Source: Falsiroseomonas sp046052145
Lineage (GTDB): Bacteria > Pseudomonadota > Alphaproteobacteria > Acetobacterales > Acetobacteraceae
Assembly: GCA_046052145.1 (NCBI GenBank)
Contig: JBJOMW010000011.1
Location: forward strand, 1 to 64,000
Direction: 5' to 3'
DNA: 64,000 bases
A program made the position numbers and the translations under genes. Shown piece after piece: positions 25,948 to 32,581 of the stretch. Positions within the stretch are counted from its first letter, which is position 1, and each line of letters opens with the position of its first letter. The notes under the pieces were generated by a model, which had not been told where the DNA came from, made no database searches, and saw only the letters and a program-made list of their open reading frames with translations.

Positions 25948-27421
25948 CGGCTTCAGCACAATGGAGGCGCTGGCCGAGGCGCCCGCACCGCTGGCGCGCG
26001 ATATCCCGCCGGCCACTCCCTATCCGGTGGAAGCGTTGGGCGACCTGCTCGCCGCCGCCGCGCGCGGCATCCACGACAAGGTCCAGGCCCCAATCGCGAT
26101 CTGCGGCACCAGCGTCCTGGGAGCCGCCGCGCTCGCCACGCAAGGACATGCGGACGTGGTGCTGCCAACTGGTAGCGCACGGCCGGTGAGCTTGTACCTG
26201 CTGTCTATCCTGGAGAGCGGCGGCAGAAAGTCAGCCGCCGACGAGCAAGCTCTCTGGCCCATCCGAAAGCGTGAGGCCGCGCTTCGAGACGCCTACGATG
26301 CCGAGGCGCAGAGCGCAGCCAACGCCGCCGCCGCCTGGGAAACAGCGCGCGACAAAATCACGAAGGATAGGAAGCTCGGGCGTTCCGAGATGAAAGCGGC
26401 TCTCGACGCGCTTGGGCCTTGCCCGCCGTCACCGCTCATGCCGCTGCTGACGATGGACGAGCCCACCGTCGAGGGCATCGCCAAGCTGATGCCGGGCGCT
26501 CTGCCGAGCCTGGGCATCTTCAGTGCCGAGGGAGGCGCCTTCATTAATGGGCACGCGATGAAGGACGACGCCCGACTTCGCTCAGCGGCGGGGTTCTCGG
26601 GTCTCTGGGACGGGACGCCATTGCGTCGTGTGCGGGCTGGGGATGGCGCCCTTATCCTCCCCGGCCGGCGCGTCAGTCTGCATCTGATGGCGCAGCCCGA
26701 GGCGGCCGCGACGCTGTTCCATGACCCGGTGCTGAAGGACCAGGGTTTCCTGGGGCGCATCCTGCCCACCGCGCCGGACGCCGCCAGCGGCACAAGGATG
26801 TGGAGGGAACCACCTACCAGCGCCGACGCCGCCATCCGCCGCTATGGAGCGCGCCTGCTCTCCATCCTTGAAGCGCCGATGCCGATGGCCGAGGGCAAGC
26901 GGAACGAGCTCGCACCCCGGCGGCTGCCGCTGTCGGCCCCGGCTCGGGCGTGCTGGATTGCCTTCGCGGACCACATCGAGAGGCAGTTGAGTGAGGGCGG
27001 TGCGATGGCGCCAATTCGCCCGCTCGCCAACAAGCTGGCCGAACACGCCGCCCGCATCGCCGCAGTCCTGACGCTGGTGCACAACCTCGACGCCGATGAG
27101 ATTGGCAGCGAGGCCGTAGAGGCCGGCATTGAGTTGGCGCAGCACCACGCAGCCGAGGCCCTGCGCCTCGACGCCGCCGGCCAGGTCCCAGAGAAGCAGC
27201 GCACGGCACTGCGGCTTCTCGACTGGCTCAAGACCACCTGGGGCGACGAGCTTGTGTCGCTGCCCGACATCACCCGGCTGGGGCCGAATTCCATTCGCAG
27301 CCGCGACACGGCGAAGGCCACTGTGGCCACGCTGGTTGAAGCGGGATGGCTCGTGCCGGTGCCGGGTGGCGCAGAAGTCCGGGGCGAGCGGCGGCGCGAA
27401 GTGTGGAGGGTGGCACGATGA
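25940..27421 (+). CDS. DUF3987 (YfjI-family) protein
   Basis: 493 residues. It begins PPATPYPVEALGDLLAAAARGIHDKVQAP and contains SLYLLSILESGGRKSAADE, the signatures of DUF3987 proteins of phages and integrative elements. A typical Walker A is not seen; the site normally read as P-loop is ILESGGRKSA, which is degenerate. A coiled segment (about 105-160) and a winged-helix-like C terminus (AVVATLVEAGWLV) complete it. Paired with the primase-like gene, it is presumably part of a replication module. It overlaps both neighbours by 4 to 8 bases. Confidence 0.85.
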   Translation: MADGFSTMEALAEAPAPLARDIPPATPYPVEALGDLLAAAARGIHDKVQAPIAICGTSVLGAAALATQGHADVVLPTGSARPVSLYLLSILESGGRKSAADEQALWPIRKREAALRDAYDAEAQSAANAAAAWETARDKITKDRKLGRSEMKAALDALGPCPPSPLMPLLTMDEPTVEGIAKLMPGALPSLGIFSAEGGAFINGHAMKDDARLRSAAGFSGLWDGTPLRRVRAGDGALILPGRRVSLHLMAQPEAAATLFHDPVLKDQGFLGRILPTAPDAASGTRMWREPPTSADAAIRRYGARLLSILEAPMPMAEGKRNELAPRRLPLSAPARACWIAFADHIERQLSEGGAMAPIRPLANKLAEHAARIAAVLTLVHNLDADEIGSEAVEAGIELAQHHAAEALRLDAAGQVPEKQRTALRLLDWLKTTWGDELVSLPDITRLGPNSIRSRDTAKATVATLVEAGWLVPVPGGAEVRGERRREVWRVAR

Positions 27422-27954
27422 CTGCCTTCGCCCGGTTCAGCACCCGGTTTTCAATTTCGACTCTCGCCCCTGCGAAAGTTGCGAAACCCGCGAAAGTGGC
27501 TGTGGAGGAGGCCGAACTTTCGCAACTTTCGCAGGTTTCGCGGCGGGCCATTCCTGAAACCGGAAACCCGCAACCGCCCGCCACTGCCCTGACGGCGGCA
27601 CGGCTTGCCGCCAGCATCGCGGAGGGCGCCGAGCGAGAGGACGACGCGGACGGCTGGTTGGTGCTGGTGCTGCCGGACGGGAGGCGGCACATCGCCGCCC
27701 CGCACGTCGTGGCCGCGCTCAACGCTACCGGGCTGCTGCCGGACCTGCCGCCCGCGCAACTGCACTCTGGCCACGCCGCTCGGGCTCGGCCGCCATCTTG
27801 GTCCAATCCGCAGGATAGGCCGCGCAATGGGGACCGGTGCTGCATCTGCCGGTCTGGCCGGTGGTGGACGGCAGCGCCGATACCGGACGGCTGGTGCTGC
27901 TCAACCTGTCACCCGCCCGCAGCGGAGCGGCCTGTTGCCAACATCGAGACGTGA
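27418..27954 (+). CDS. Hypothetical protein overlapping the symmetric GCGAAA array
   Basis: 178 residues, start overlapping the DUF3987 stop (ATGA). The N terminus encodes repeating PAKVAKPAKVAVEEAELSQL and SQVSRR because the DNA there holds an array of GCGAAA-like units. The rest has a RDGRRHIAAPHVVAALNATG-like piece and a Cys-rich stretch (RCCICRSGRW and WCCSTCHPP) that could bind zinc. No family recognised. Its start is dictated more by the array than by protein constraint, so the reading of the first 40 residues should be treated with caution. Confidence 0.5.
   Translation: MTAFARFSTRFSISTLAPAKVAKPAKVAVEEAELSQLSQVSRRAIPETGNPQPPATALTAARLAASIAEGAEREDDADGWLVLVLPDGRRHIAAPHVVAALNATGLLPDLPPAQLHSGHAARARPPSWSNPQDRPRNGDRCCICRSGRWWTAAPIPDGWCCSTCHPPAAERPVANIET
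27470..27534. repeat. Symmetric GCGAAA array with a perfect 17-bp inverted repeat
   Basis: CTGCGAAAGTTGCGAAA at 27470-27486 is the exact reverse complement of TTTCGCAACTTTCGCAG at 27518-27534, with 31 bases between. Including the flanks there are three GCGAAA units pointing right and three TTTCGC units pointing left. An array of this kind next to primase and DUF3987 genes resembles an iteron origin or an operator. Confidence 0.7.
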
Positions 27955-27966
27955 GGAGGTTCGCGA

Positions 27967-28419
27967 ATGGCTGACTCTGAAACTACAGACGTGAAGCACC
28001 CCCACCGCTGGCGTCCTGGGCAGTCCGGCAATCCCAGCGGTCGGCCGAAGGGTGCTCGCCATACCGCCCTGCTTGCGCTCGATGCCATCGGTTCCGAAGG
28101 CGCGGCGGATGCCTTGCGAGCCGTCGTCGAGGCGGCGAAGGGCGGCGACATGCGGGCCGCCGATATTCTGCTGCGCCGACTCTGGCCCGAGCGGAAAGGC
28201 CGAGCCGCACCGTTAGACCTGCCGCCCGTGCGCGATGTGGCCGACCTGCCGGACGCGCTGGCAGCGGTGACGGCTGCGGTGGCCGAAGGCGACCTCAGCC
28301 CCGAAGAAGGACAGGCTGTGGCGGCGCTGTTGGAAGCGCAGCGGCGGGTGCTGGAAACGGCCGACCTGGCGGCGCGCGTGGCAGCCCTGGAAGCGCGGAC
28401 GGGAGGTGGTGGACTATGA
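27967..28419 (+). CDS. DUF5681-domain protein
   Basis: 150 residues with the DUF5681 signature GQSGNPSGRPKGARH near the N terminus, followed by a helical domain (ALLALDAIGSEGAADALRAVVEAAKGGDMRAADILLRRLWP). The family is common in proteobacterial phages and integrative elements and its function is not established. A strong GAGGAGG ribosome-binding site precedes ATG 27967. The C-terminal helix overlaps the next gene by 4 bases. Confidence 0.85.
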   Translation: MADSETTDVKHPHRWRPGQSGNPSGRPKGARHTALLALDAIGSEGAADALRAVVEAAKGGDMRAADILLRRLWPERKGRAAPLDLPPVRDVADLPDALAAVTAAVAEGDLSPEEGQAVAALLEAQRRVLETADLAARVAALEARTGGGGL

Positions 28420-28616
28420 GCAAGGGGCTGCATGCGCGCGTCGTGGCGCTGGAGGTGCTGCGCGGGCGCCAGCGTGTCGAGGCTGTCGTCGTGGACGAGG
28501 CCGAGGGCGAGACGGCAGAGGCGATAATCGCCGCGCGCTGGCCGGACGGGGTGCCGGATGGGGTAGCTGTGATTGCCGTCAGGTTGACGGACGAGCCCCA
28601 AGCGCATCTGGCGTGA
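28416..28616 (+). CDS. Small hypothetical protein
   Basis: 66 residues, start overlapping the DUF5681 stop (ATGA). No recognisable family; it is mostly beta-like with many Val and Ala. Probably the last gene of the same operon. Confidence 0.5.
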   Translation: MSKGLHARVVALEVLRGRQRVEAVVVDEAEGETAEAIIAARWPDGVPDGVAVIAVRLTDEPQAHLA

Positions 28617-28825
28617 GAATGTCCCGTGACGGGCGGAAAAGACCCGGCGCGCAACGGACGGTGGACAGGTTGCGCCTTACGGCCGGACTGACACATCTCC
28701 TCCGACACCGGGCGAGTAAACCTTGCCCTTGGCGCCTCCCACCGGGCAAGGACCGCCATCGCCTCACGTCGTGCAACTCAATGGCAAGTAGCGTAAGCTC
28801 GTGACGTTACTGAAAGAAGTTCGCG

Positions 28826-29131
28826 ATGAAACGCATAGCCCTTTTAGCTGCGGTCGGGTTTGGTGCTGGTGTTGTTGGCGCCAGCGTCGTTCTGGCCCTG
28901 GTAATCATCTTAGATAATCAGCAATCGCTGGGCAGGTTGATTGAACGAGTGGCGGTATCTACGCAGATGGCCGACGAAGCCCTGAGCGAAGCGCGCTCGG
29001 TCAATAGAGATTTGCGGCACTTAGAAACGAGGGTCAGGGAGGCTCACTCTCGCGCAGACGCTCTTGAGCGCCGCCTTCAGGATTTGACGCGCTCCCCACC
29101 CCCTCCCGCTCCGCTACCAGCGCCAAGATAA
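28826..29131 (+). CDS. Small single-span membrane protein with a coiled coil
   Basis: 101 residues. One helix at about 5-30 (LLAAVGFGAGVVGASVVLALVIIL) is followed by a coiled coil (EARSVNRDLRHLETRVREA) and a Pro-rich end. Probably an inner-membrane protein with the coil on one side. It is less GC-rich than the flanking backbone, which fits cargo. Phage Rz-like spanins share this plan, but no second spanin gene is seen, so I do not call it one. Confidence 0.55.
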   Translation: MKRIALLAAVGFGAGVVGASVVLALVIILDNQQSLGRLIERVAVSTQMADEALSEARSVNRDLRHLETRVREAHSRADALERRLQDLTRSPPPPAPLPAPR

Positions 29132-29590
29132 CGGGCGTGCTGCATTGGCGCGTCCCTCGACGGAGCAATTTCGCGAACACGCGCAGGCGCCAGTTGCTAT
29201 GCCGCTGGTTGTTGTCAGGCTAACGGATGAAGCGACGCCCTGGTGTGGGCTGGGTCGCGGATAAGGGCGCAAAAAAAGCGCCCGGCTCCCCGGCAGGGGG
29301 ACGCGGGCGCAAAGAAAACACGGCAATGCAGTGACTGATGCGTATCAACTCGAGACGCTGCGCACCAGCTCACCACGCGCGACAATCAATCAAGGCGGAA
29401 TAACGTCTCCGTGTTCGCGCCGTCCCGGCTCGCGCCTCGCTCATGCGGCGGCGCGCCCCCCCCTTTGGGATGGGGTTTTCCGATGCTTTCGGAAAACTCG
29501 CCATCCAGCGTCAACCGCAGCCACTCGTCGATATGCTCGGCGCGCTCCACTGCAGTGAGTCGCGCCCGCTGGGCGTGATAAACCCCAGTT
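29132..29590. other. Intergenic stretch of 459 bp in the element, no gene called
   Basis: No convincing frame. One visible structure is a GGGCGC, A7 loop, GCGCCC hairpin at 29265-29283; it lacks a T run on either strand, so I do not call it a terminator. A short stretch after it repeats the GCGGGCGC motif. Otherwise nothing is seen. Confidence 0.4.
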
Positions 29591-29857
29591 ATGTCCACTT
29601 TGCTCCCGCAACGCCGGGCAGATGCCGGCGCCGTCCTGCTCCGCGACTTGCCCGCGCCTCTTGTGCGCGTCACATGCGACGCCTGCGGCCGGGCTGGAAG
29701 CTATCGCTTACCGGCGCTGGTGGAGAGGTTCGGGCCGGCGGCGGGGCTGCCGGACGTGCTGGCAGTGCTGGCCGCTGACTGCCCCCGGCGCGGCGCGGGG
29801 CGCTTTAGTGACCCGTGCGGCGCGCGGTTCCCGGACCTGCCGCTGGTTGCACGGTAA
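29591..29857 (+). CDS. Zinc-ribbon-like small protein of a prophage/island family
   Basis: 88 residues. CDACGRAGSYRLPALVERFG, then PDVLAVLAADCP, then DPCGARFPDL. Related short proteins with a CxxCG pair, a (V/I)xADCP and a CGARFPDL end are common in alphaproteobacterial phages and islands, without known function. The four Cys and their spacing suggest one zinc. Possible regulator or nucleic-acid-binding protein. Confidence 0.65.
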   Translation: MSTLLPQRRADAGAVLLRDLPAPLVRVTCDACGRAGSYRLPALVERFGPAAGLPDVLAVLAADCPRRGAGRFSDPCGARFPDLPLVAR

Positions 29858-30084
29858 CCGAGCCTCTACGCGCGGCGGCACGCGCACACGCCACACCGGC
29901 CCAGATGCCTTTGGTTGGTTTGCTCCCAACCGCTAAGGGCCCGTTCGGGATAGGGCCGCACTAACAATCCCCCTTAGCTGCAGCACACATCATTCCGATA
30001 AAGCGACTATTGCCAGAACCGCAAGAGCGCCGTTACCGTACTCCCAGGTGCCGTCGGAACGGCTGGCCTTTTGGGGAATGTCGA

Positions 30085-30687
30085 GTGAAGGCGCGATCTG
30101 GGTATCTTGTCTGTAGTGCGCTTGCGGTTGCGGCGTGCACCCCAACTCAAACCAGTAGGCCAGCTACACAGCCTGTCGTGTCTCAGCCTGTGGCCACAGT
30201 GCAGCCGAGCTCCGCTAGGGCTGTGCAACCTGTACGGCCGTCTATTGAAGAAATGTCTCGAACGCGCGGATCGGGCTGGGTCCTTGGCGGATTTGGCGAT
30301 AATTCAGGCCTATATTTTTTGCACCAGCCGACCATGGTGCGCCAGGGCGGCGTAGTTCAGACTTGGACCATTAATAATTATTGGCAAGCGGAGAGAACTT
30401 CGAGTGGTTTTTTCCACAGCAGTTCTCTCTCTCAAAACGAATATGACTGCATCGGCCGGCGTCTCCGCATCACAAATTTACAACTCTTCTCTGAGCGTGG
30501 CGCATCTGGTCAAAACCAATCAATTGCAGGTGTCGGGGACTGGAGGCCCATCTCGCCAGGATCCGTCGCCGAAACGAATATGGAACTTGCGTGTCGGGCA
30601 GCTCCGCAAGCTCGACCTGCCGTGGACCCTACCACTCGGCCTTCACAGGCCCCAGCCCAGTTAGGGCCGCGCAAAGACCCCGCGTAA
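30085..30687 (+). CDS. Lipoprotein with a surface-adhesin-E-like domain
   Basis: 200 residues. A short lipoprotein signal ends at Cys18 (LAVAAC). After a Thr/Pro/Gln-rich linker, a domain (about 80-175) shows the pattern WTINNYWQAERTSSGFF, then EYDCIGRRLRI and a later AC, as in the surface-adhesin E domain family. The GTG at 30085 is chosen because it follows a GGGGAA ribosome-binding site; upstream reading gives no signal. GC content is lower than in the backbone genes. Its place at the right end of the element is typical of cargo. Confidence 0.65.
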   Translation: MKARSGYLVCSALAVAACTPTQTSRPATQPVVSQPVATVQPSSARAVQPVRPSIEEMSRTRGSGWVLGGFGDNSGLYFLHQPTMVRQGGVVQTWTINNYWQAERTSSGFFHSSSLSQNEYDCIGRRLRITNLQLFSERGASGQNQSIAGVGDWRPISPGSVAETNMELACRAAPQARPAVDPTTRPSQAPAQLGPRKDPA

Positions 30688-30760
30688 CTGAAACTGTGTG
30701 CCGAGAAGTCGCTCGGACCGTATCGCGGCACGCCAGGCCGCTGCTGAGGACATTGCCGCG

Positions 30761-30782
30761 AATGTCCGGTCAATGTCCGGTT
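30761..30782. repeat. Right copy of the 22-bp tandem repeat (candidate integrase arm sites)
   Basis: The same 22 bases as at 20979-21000 (AATGTCCGGTC then AATGTCCGGTT), in the same orientation, 53 bases left of the right core site. No further copy was seen inside the element. Confidence 0.65.
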
Positions 30783-30835
30783 TGACGACCGCGACAAGCA
30801 GCCGGTTGCGCCATTTTATCTAATGAAATCAATAA

Positions 30836-30908
30836 TGAGCCCGCTGGGACTCGAACCCAGGACCCCATGATTAAAAGTCACGTGCTCTACCAGCTGAGCT
30901 ACGGGCTC
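30836..30908 (-). tRNA. tRNA-Lys(TTT), also attR
   Basis: The minus-strand sequence folds as a complete 73-nt tRNA without encoded CCA: acceptor GAGCCCG (30902-30908) pairs with CGGGCTC (30837-30843) and the discriminator A is at 30836. The D arm includes GCTCAGCTGGTAGAGC, the anticodon stem-loop is GTGACTTTTAATCAT with TTT as anticodon, and the T arm has GGTTCGAGTCC. Integration at the 3' half of the gene keeps it intact. Its T-arm 49:65 pair is C:G, whereas in the left fragment it is G:C. Confidence 0.95.
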
Positions 30909-30917
30909 GTGCGGGGT

Positions 30918-30938
30918 GCCCGGCGCGGCGCGCCGGGC
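30918..30938 (-). terminator. G/C-rich hairpin between cyclophilin and tRNA-Lys
   Basis: A nearly perfect palindrome (GCCCGGCGCG, then CGCGCCGGGC after one base) follows the stop of the leftward cyclophilin gene, but no T run follows in that direction. Weak candidate terminator separating the mRNA from the tRNA. Confidence 0.35.
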
Positions 30939-30945
30939 GGGCGCT

Positions 30946-31482
30946 TTAGGCGTCCTGGGGGGGCGTGCTGTCAACCCCGGGCGCGGCAGCGGCAGCGCCG
31001 ATCTTCATCGAGATCACCTTGTCCGGCTGCTGCACCATGCCGTTGCCGCCCGCACCGCGCTTGATCTTGTCCACGGCCTCCATGCCGGAGGTCACGCGGC
31101 CCCAGATCGTGTACTGGCCGTCCAGGCTCGGCGCCGGGGCGAACATGATGAAGAACTGGCTGTTCGCGCTGTCCGGGTTCATCGTCCGCGCCATGCCGCA
31201 GGTGCCGCGAACAAAGCGCGCCTTGCCCGGCGGGCTGAACTCGGCCGGGATGTTCGGCAGGTCGGAACCACCGGTGCCCGTGCCCGTCGGGTCGCCGCCC
31301 TGGGCCATGAAGCCCTCGATCACCCGGTGGAGCGGTGTGCCGTCATAGAAGCCGCGCGCGGCGAGCGTGCGGATCTGCTCGACATGCTTCGGCGCGAGAT
31401 CGGGCAGCAATTCGATCGTGACGGTGCCGTCCTTCAGCTCCAGCAGCAGCGTATTCTCGGGCGCAGGCGTCGCGTCGGTCAT
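30946..31482 (-). CDS. Cyclophilin-type peptidyl-prolyl isomerase, cytoplasmic
   Basis: 178 residues with no signal peptide. The cyclophilin pattern includes FYDGTPLHRVIEGFMAQGGD, MARTMNPDSANSQFFIM and DGQYTIWGRVTSGMEAVDKI. It catalyses Xaa-Pro cis-trans isomerisation. It is the partner of the exported cyclophilin next to it, from which it differs by lacking a signal peptide. A Pro/Ala tail of about 15 residues ends the protein. It belongs to the leftward run gyrA-coaD-cyclophilins. Confidence 0.92.
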   Translation of the reverse strand: MTDATPAPENTLLLELKDGTVTIELLPDLAPKHVEQIRTLAARGFYDGTPLHRVIEGFMAQGGDPTGTGTGGSDLPNIPAEFSPPGKARFVRGTCGMARTMNPDSANSQFFIMFAPAPSLDGQYTIWGRVTSGMEAVDKIKRGAGGNGMVQQPDKVISMKIGAAAAAPGVDSTPPQDA

Positions 31483-31508
31483 CGGAGATATCCTTCGTTC
31501 AAAGCGTG

Positions 31509-32063
31509 TCAGGCGCCGAGGCGGGCGCGGATCAGGCGGTCGGCTGGGGCGGGCACCATGCCGGACTGGCCGGCGCCGCGCTTGATGCGGTCCACCGCCT
31601 CCATCCCCGCGGTGACGCGGCCCCAGATCGTGTACTGGCCATCGAGGCTCGGCGCCGGGGCGAACATGATGAAAAACTGGCTGTTCGCGCTGTCCGGGTT
31701 CTGCGCGCGGGCCATGCCGCAGGTGCCGCGCAGAAACCGCGCGCGGTTGGCGGGCACGAATTCCGCCGGCAGGTCGGGGAAGCCGCGGTCGCGGAAGCCG
31801 CCCGTGCCCGTTCCCGTCGGGTCGCCACCCTGGGCCATAAAGCCTTCGATCACGCGGTGGAAGGGCGTGTTGTCGTACAAGCCGCGCTCCACCAGCGTGC
31901 GGATACGCTCCACATGGCGCGGCGCGAATTCGGGCAGCAACTGGATGGTGACCGGCCCGTCCTTCAGCTCGAAGATCACGGTGCCGGCCTGAGCGCGGGC
32001 CAGCGACGGCAGGGCGAGGGCGCCGGCCGCGCCAAGCGCGAGGCGACGGGTGAGAAGCGTCAT
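31509..32063 (-). CDS. Cyclophilin-type peptidyl-prolyl isomerase, exported
   Basis: 184 residues. The N terminus (MTLLTRRLALGAAGALALPSLARAQ) is a signal peptide with twin Arg, so export by Tat or Sec is possible. The remainder has the same cyclophilin pattern as its neighbour (FYDN-type NTPFHRVIEGFMAQGGD, MARAQNPDSANSQFFIM, DGQYTIWGRVTAGMEAVDRI). It should act in the periplasm. The ATG overlaps the coaD stop by 4 bases. Confidence 0.92.
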   Translation of the reverse strand: MTLLTRRLALGAAGALALPSLARAQAGTVIFELKDGPVTIQLLPEFAPRHVERIRTLVERGLYDNTPFHRVIEGFMAQGGDPTGTGTGGFRDRGFPDLPAEFVPANRARFLRGTCGMARAQNPDSANSQFFIMFAPAPSLDGQYTIWGRVTAGMEAVDRIKRGAGQSGMVPAPADRLIRARLGA

Positions 32064-32581
32064 GGGGCTTCCTTCTGGCTGCGCACGCGCGCCAGCGTGC
32101 GGTCGAGCGTGAGCGATGGCACGAAGCTCGAGATGTTGCCGCCGAGCATCGCGATCTCCTTCACGAAGCGCGAGGAGATGAACTGGTTCGTCTCGCTGGC
32201 CATGAGGAACACCGTCTCGATCTCGGGATCGAGGCGATGGTTCATGCCCGTCATCTGGAACTCATAGTCGAAGTCGGTCACGGCGCGCAGGCCGCGGATG
32301 ATCATCTGCGCGCCAACTTCGCGCGCGAAGCCGACGAGCAGCCCGGTGAAGGGCGCCACCACAATCTCGCAGCCGGTGCGCGCGGCGATCTTGTCGGTCT
32401 CGGCCCGGACCAGCTCGGCCCGTTCCTCCAGCGGGAAGAGAGGCCCCTTCCCTGCATTGATGGCGACGCCGACCACCAGCTGGTCCACCAGCCGCGCGGC
32501 GCGGCCGATGACGTCGAGATGGCCGTTGGTGACCGGGTCGAAGGTGCCGGGGTAGAGCCCGATGCGCTTCGGTTCAGACAT
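32060..32581 (-). CDS. coaD: Phosphopantetheine adenylyltransferase
   Basis: 173 residues. It joins ATP and 4'-phosphopantetheine to dephospho-CoA. Nucleotidyltransferase motif TGT-like segment is seen as YPGTFDPVTNGH (GxFDPxxxGH) and a late ISSRFVKEIAMLGGNIS (ISSxxxK) that closes the active site. Normal length for CoaD. Its start overlaps the end of gyrA by 8 bases, and it overlaps the exported cyclophilin start. Confidence 0.95.
   Translation of the reverse strand: MSEPKRIGLYPGTFDPVTNGHLDVIGRAARLVDQLVVGVAINAGKGPLFPLEERAELVRAETDKIAARTGCEIVVAPFTGLLVGFAREVGAQMIIRGLRAVTDFDYEFQMTGMNHRLDPEIETVFLMASETNQFISSRFVKEIAMLGGNISSFVPSLTLDRTLARVRSQKEAP

Larger units (their letters stand above)
20820..30879. 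mobile_element. Integrative element in tRNA-Lys(TTT), about 10 kb
   Basis: The element lies between a 3' tRNA-Lys fragment (20820-20863) and the matching 3' part of the complete tRNA-Lys (30836-30879). Immediately inside the left end is a tyrosine integrase. The gene list is integrase, three overlapping unknown small genes, an unknown 251-residue protein, an AlpA-like regulator, an unknown 96-residue protein, a Toprim primase-like protein, a DUF3987 protein, a 178-residue protein, a DUF5681 protein, an unknown 66-residue protein, then cargo. No structural, packaging, lysis or conjugation gene is recognised. Likely a satellite-like or minimal integrative element; mobility would depend on helper functions. 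Confidence 0.85.

Noticed and set aside
28826..29131. Spanin-like (Rz) assignment for the small coiled-coil membrane protein
   Set aside because: No outer spanin, holin or endolysin gene is near it, so the size and topology alone are not enough.
29265..29283. GGGCGC, A7, GCGCCC hairpin as a terminator
   Set aside because: There is no T run on either side; the A run is in the loop, so it does not fit an intrinsic terminator.
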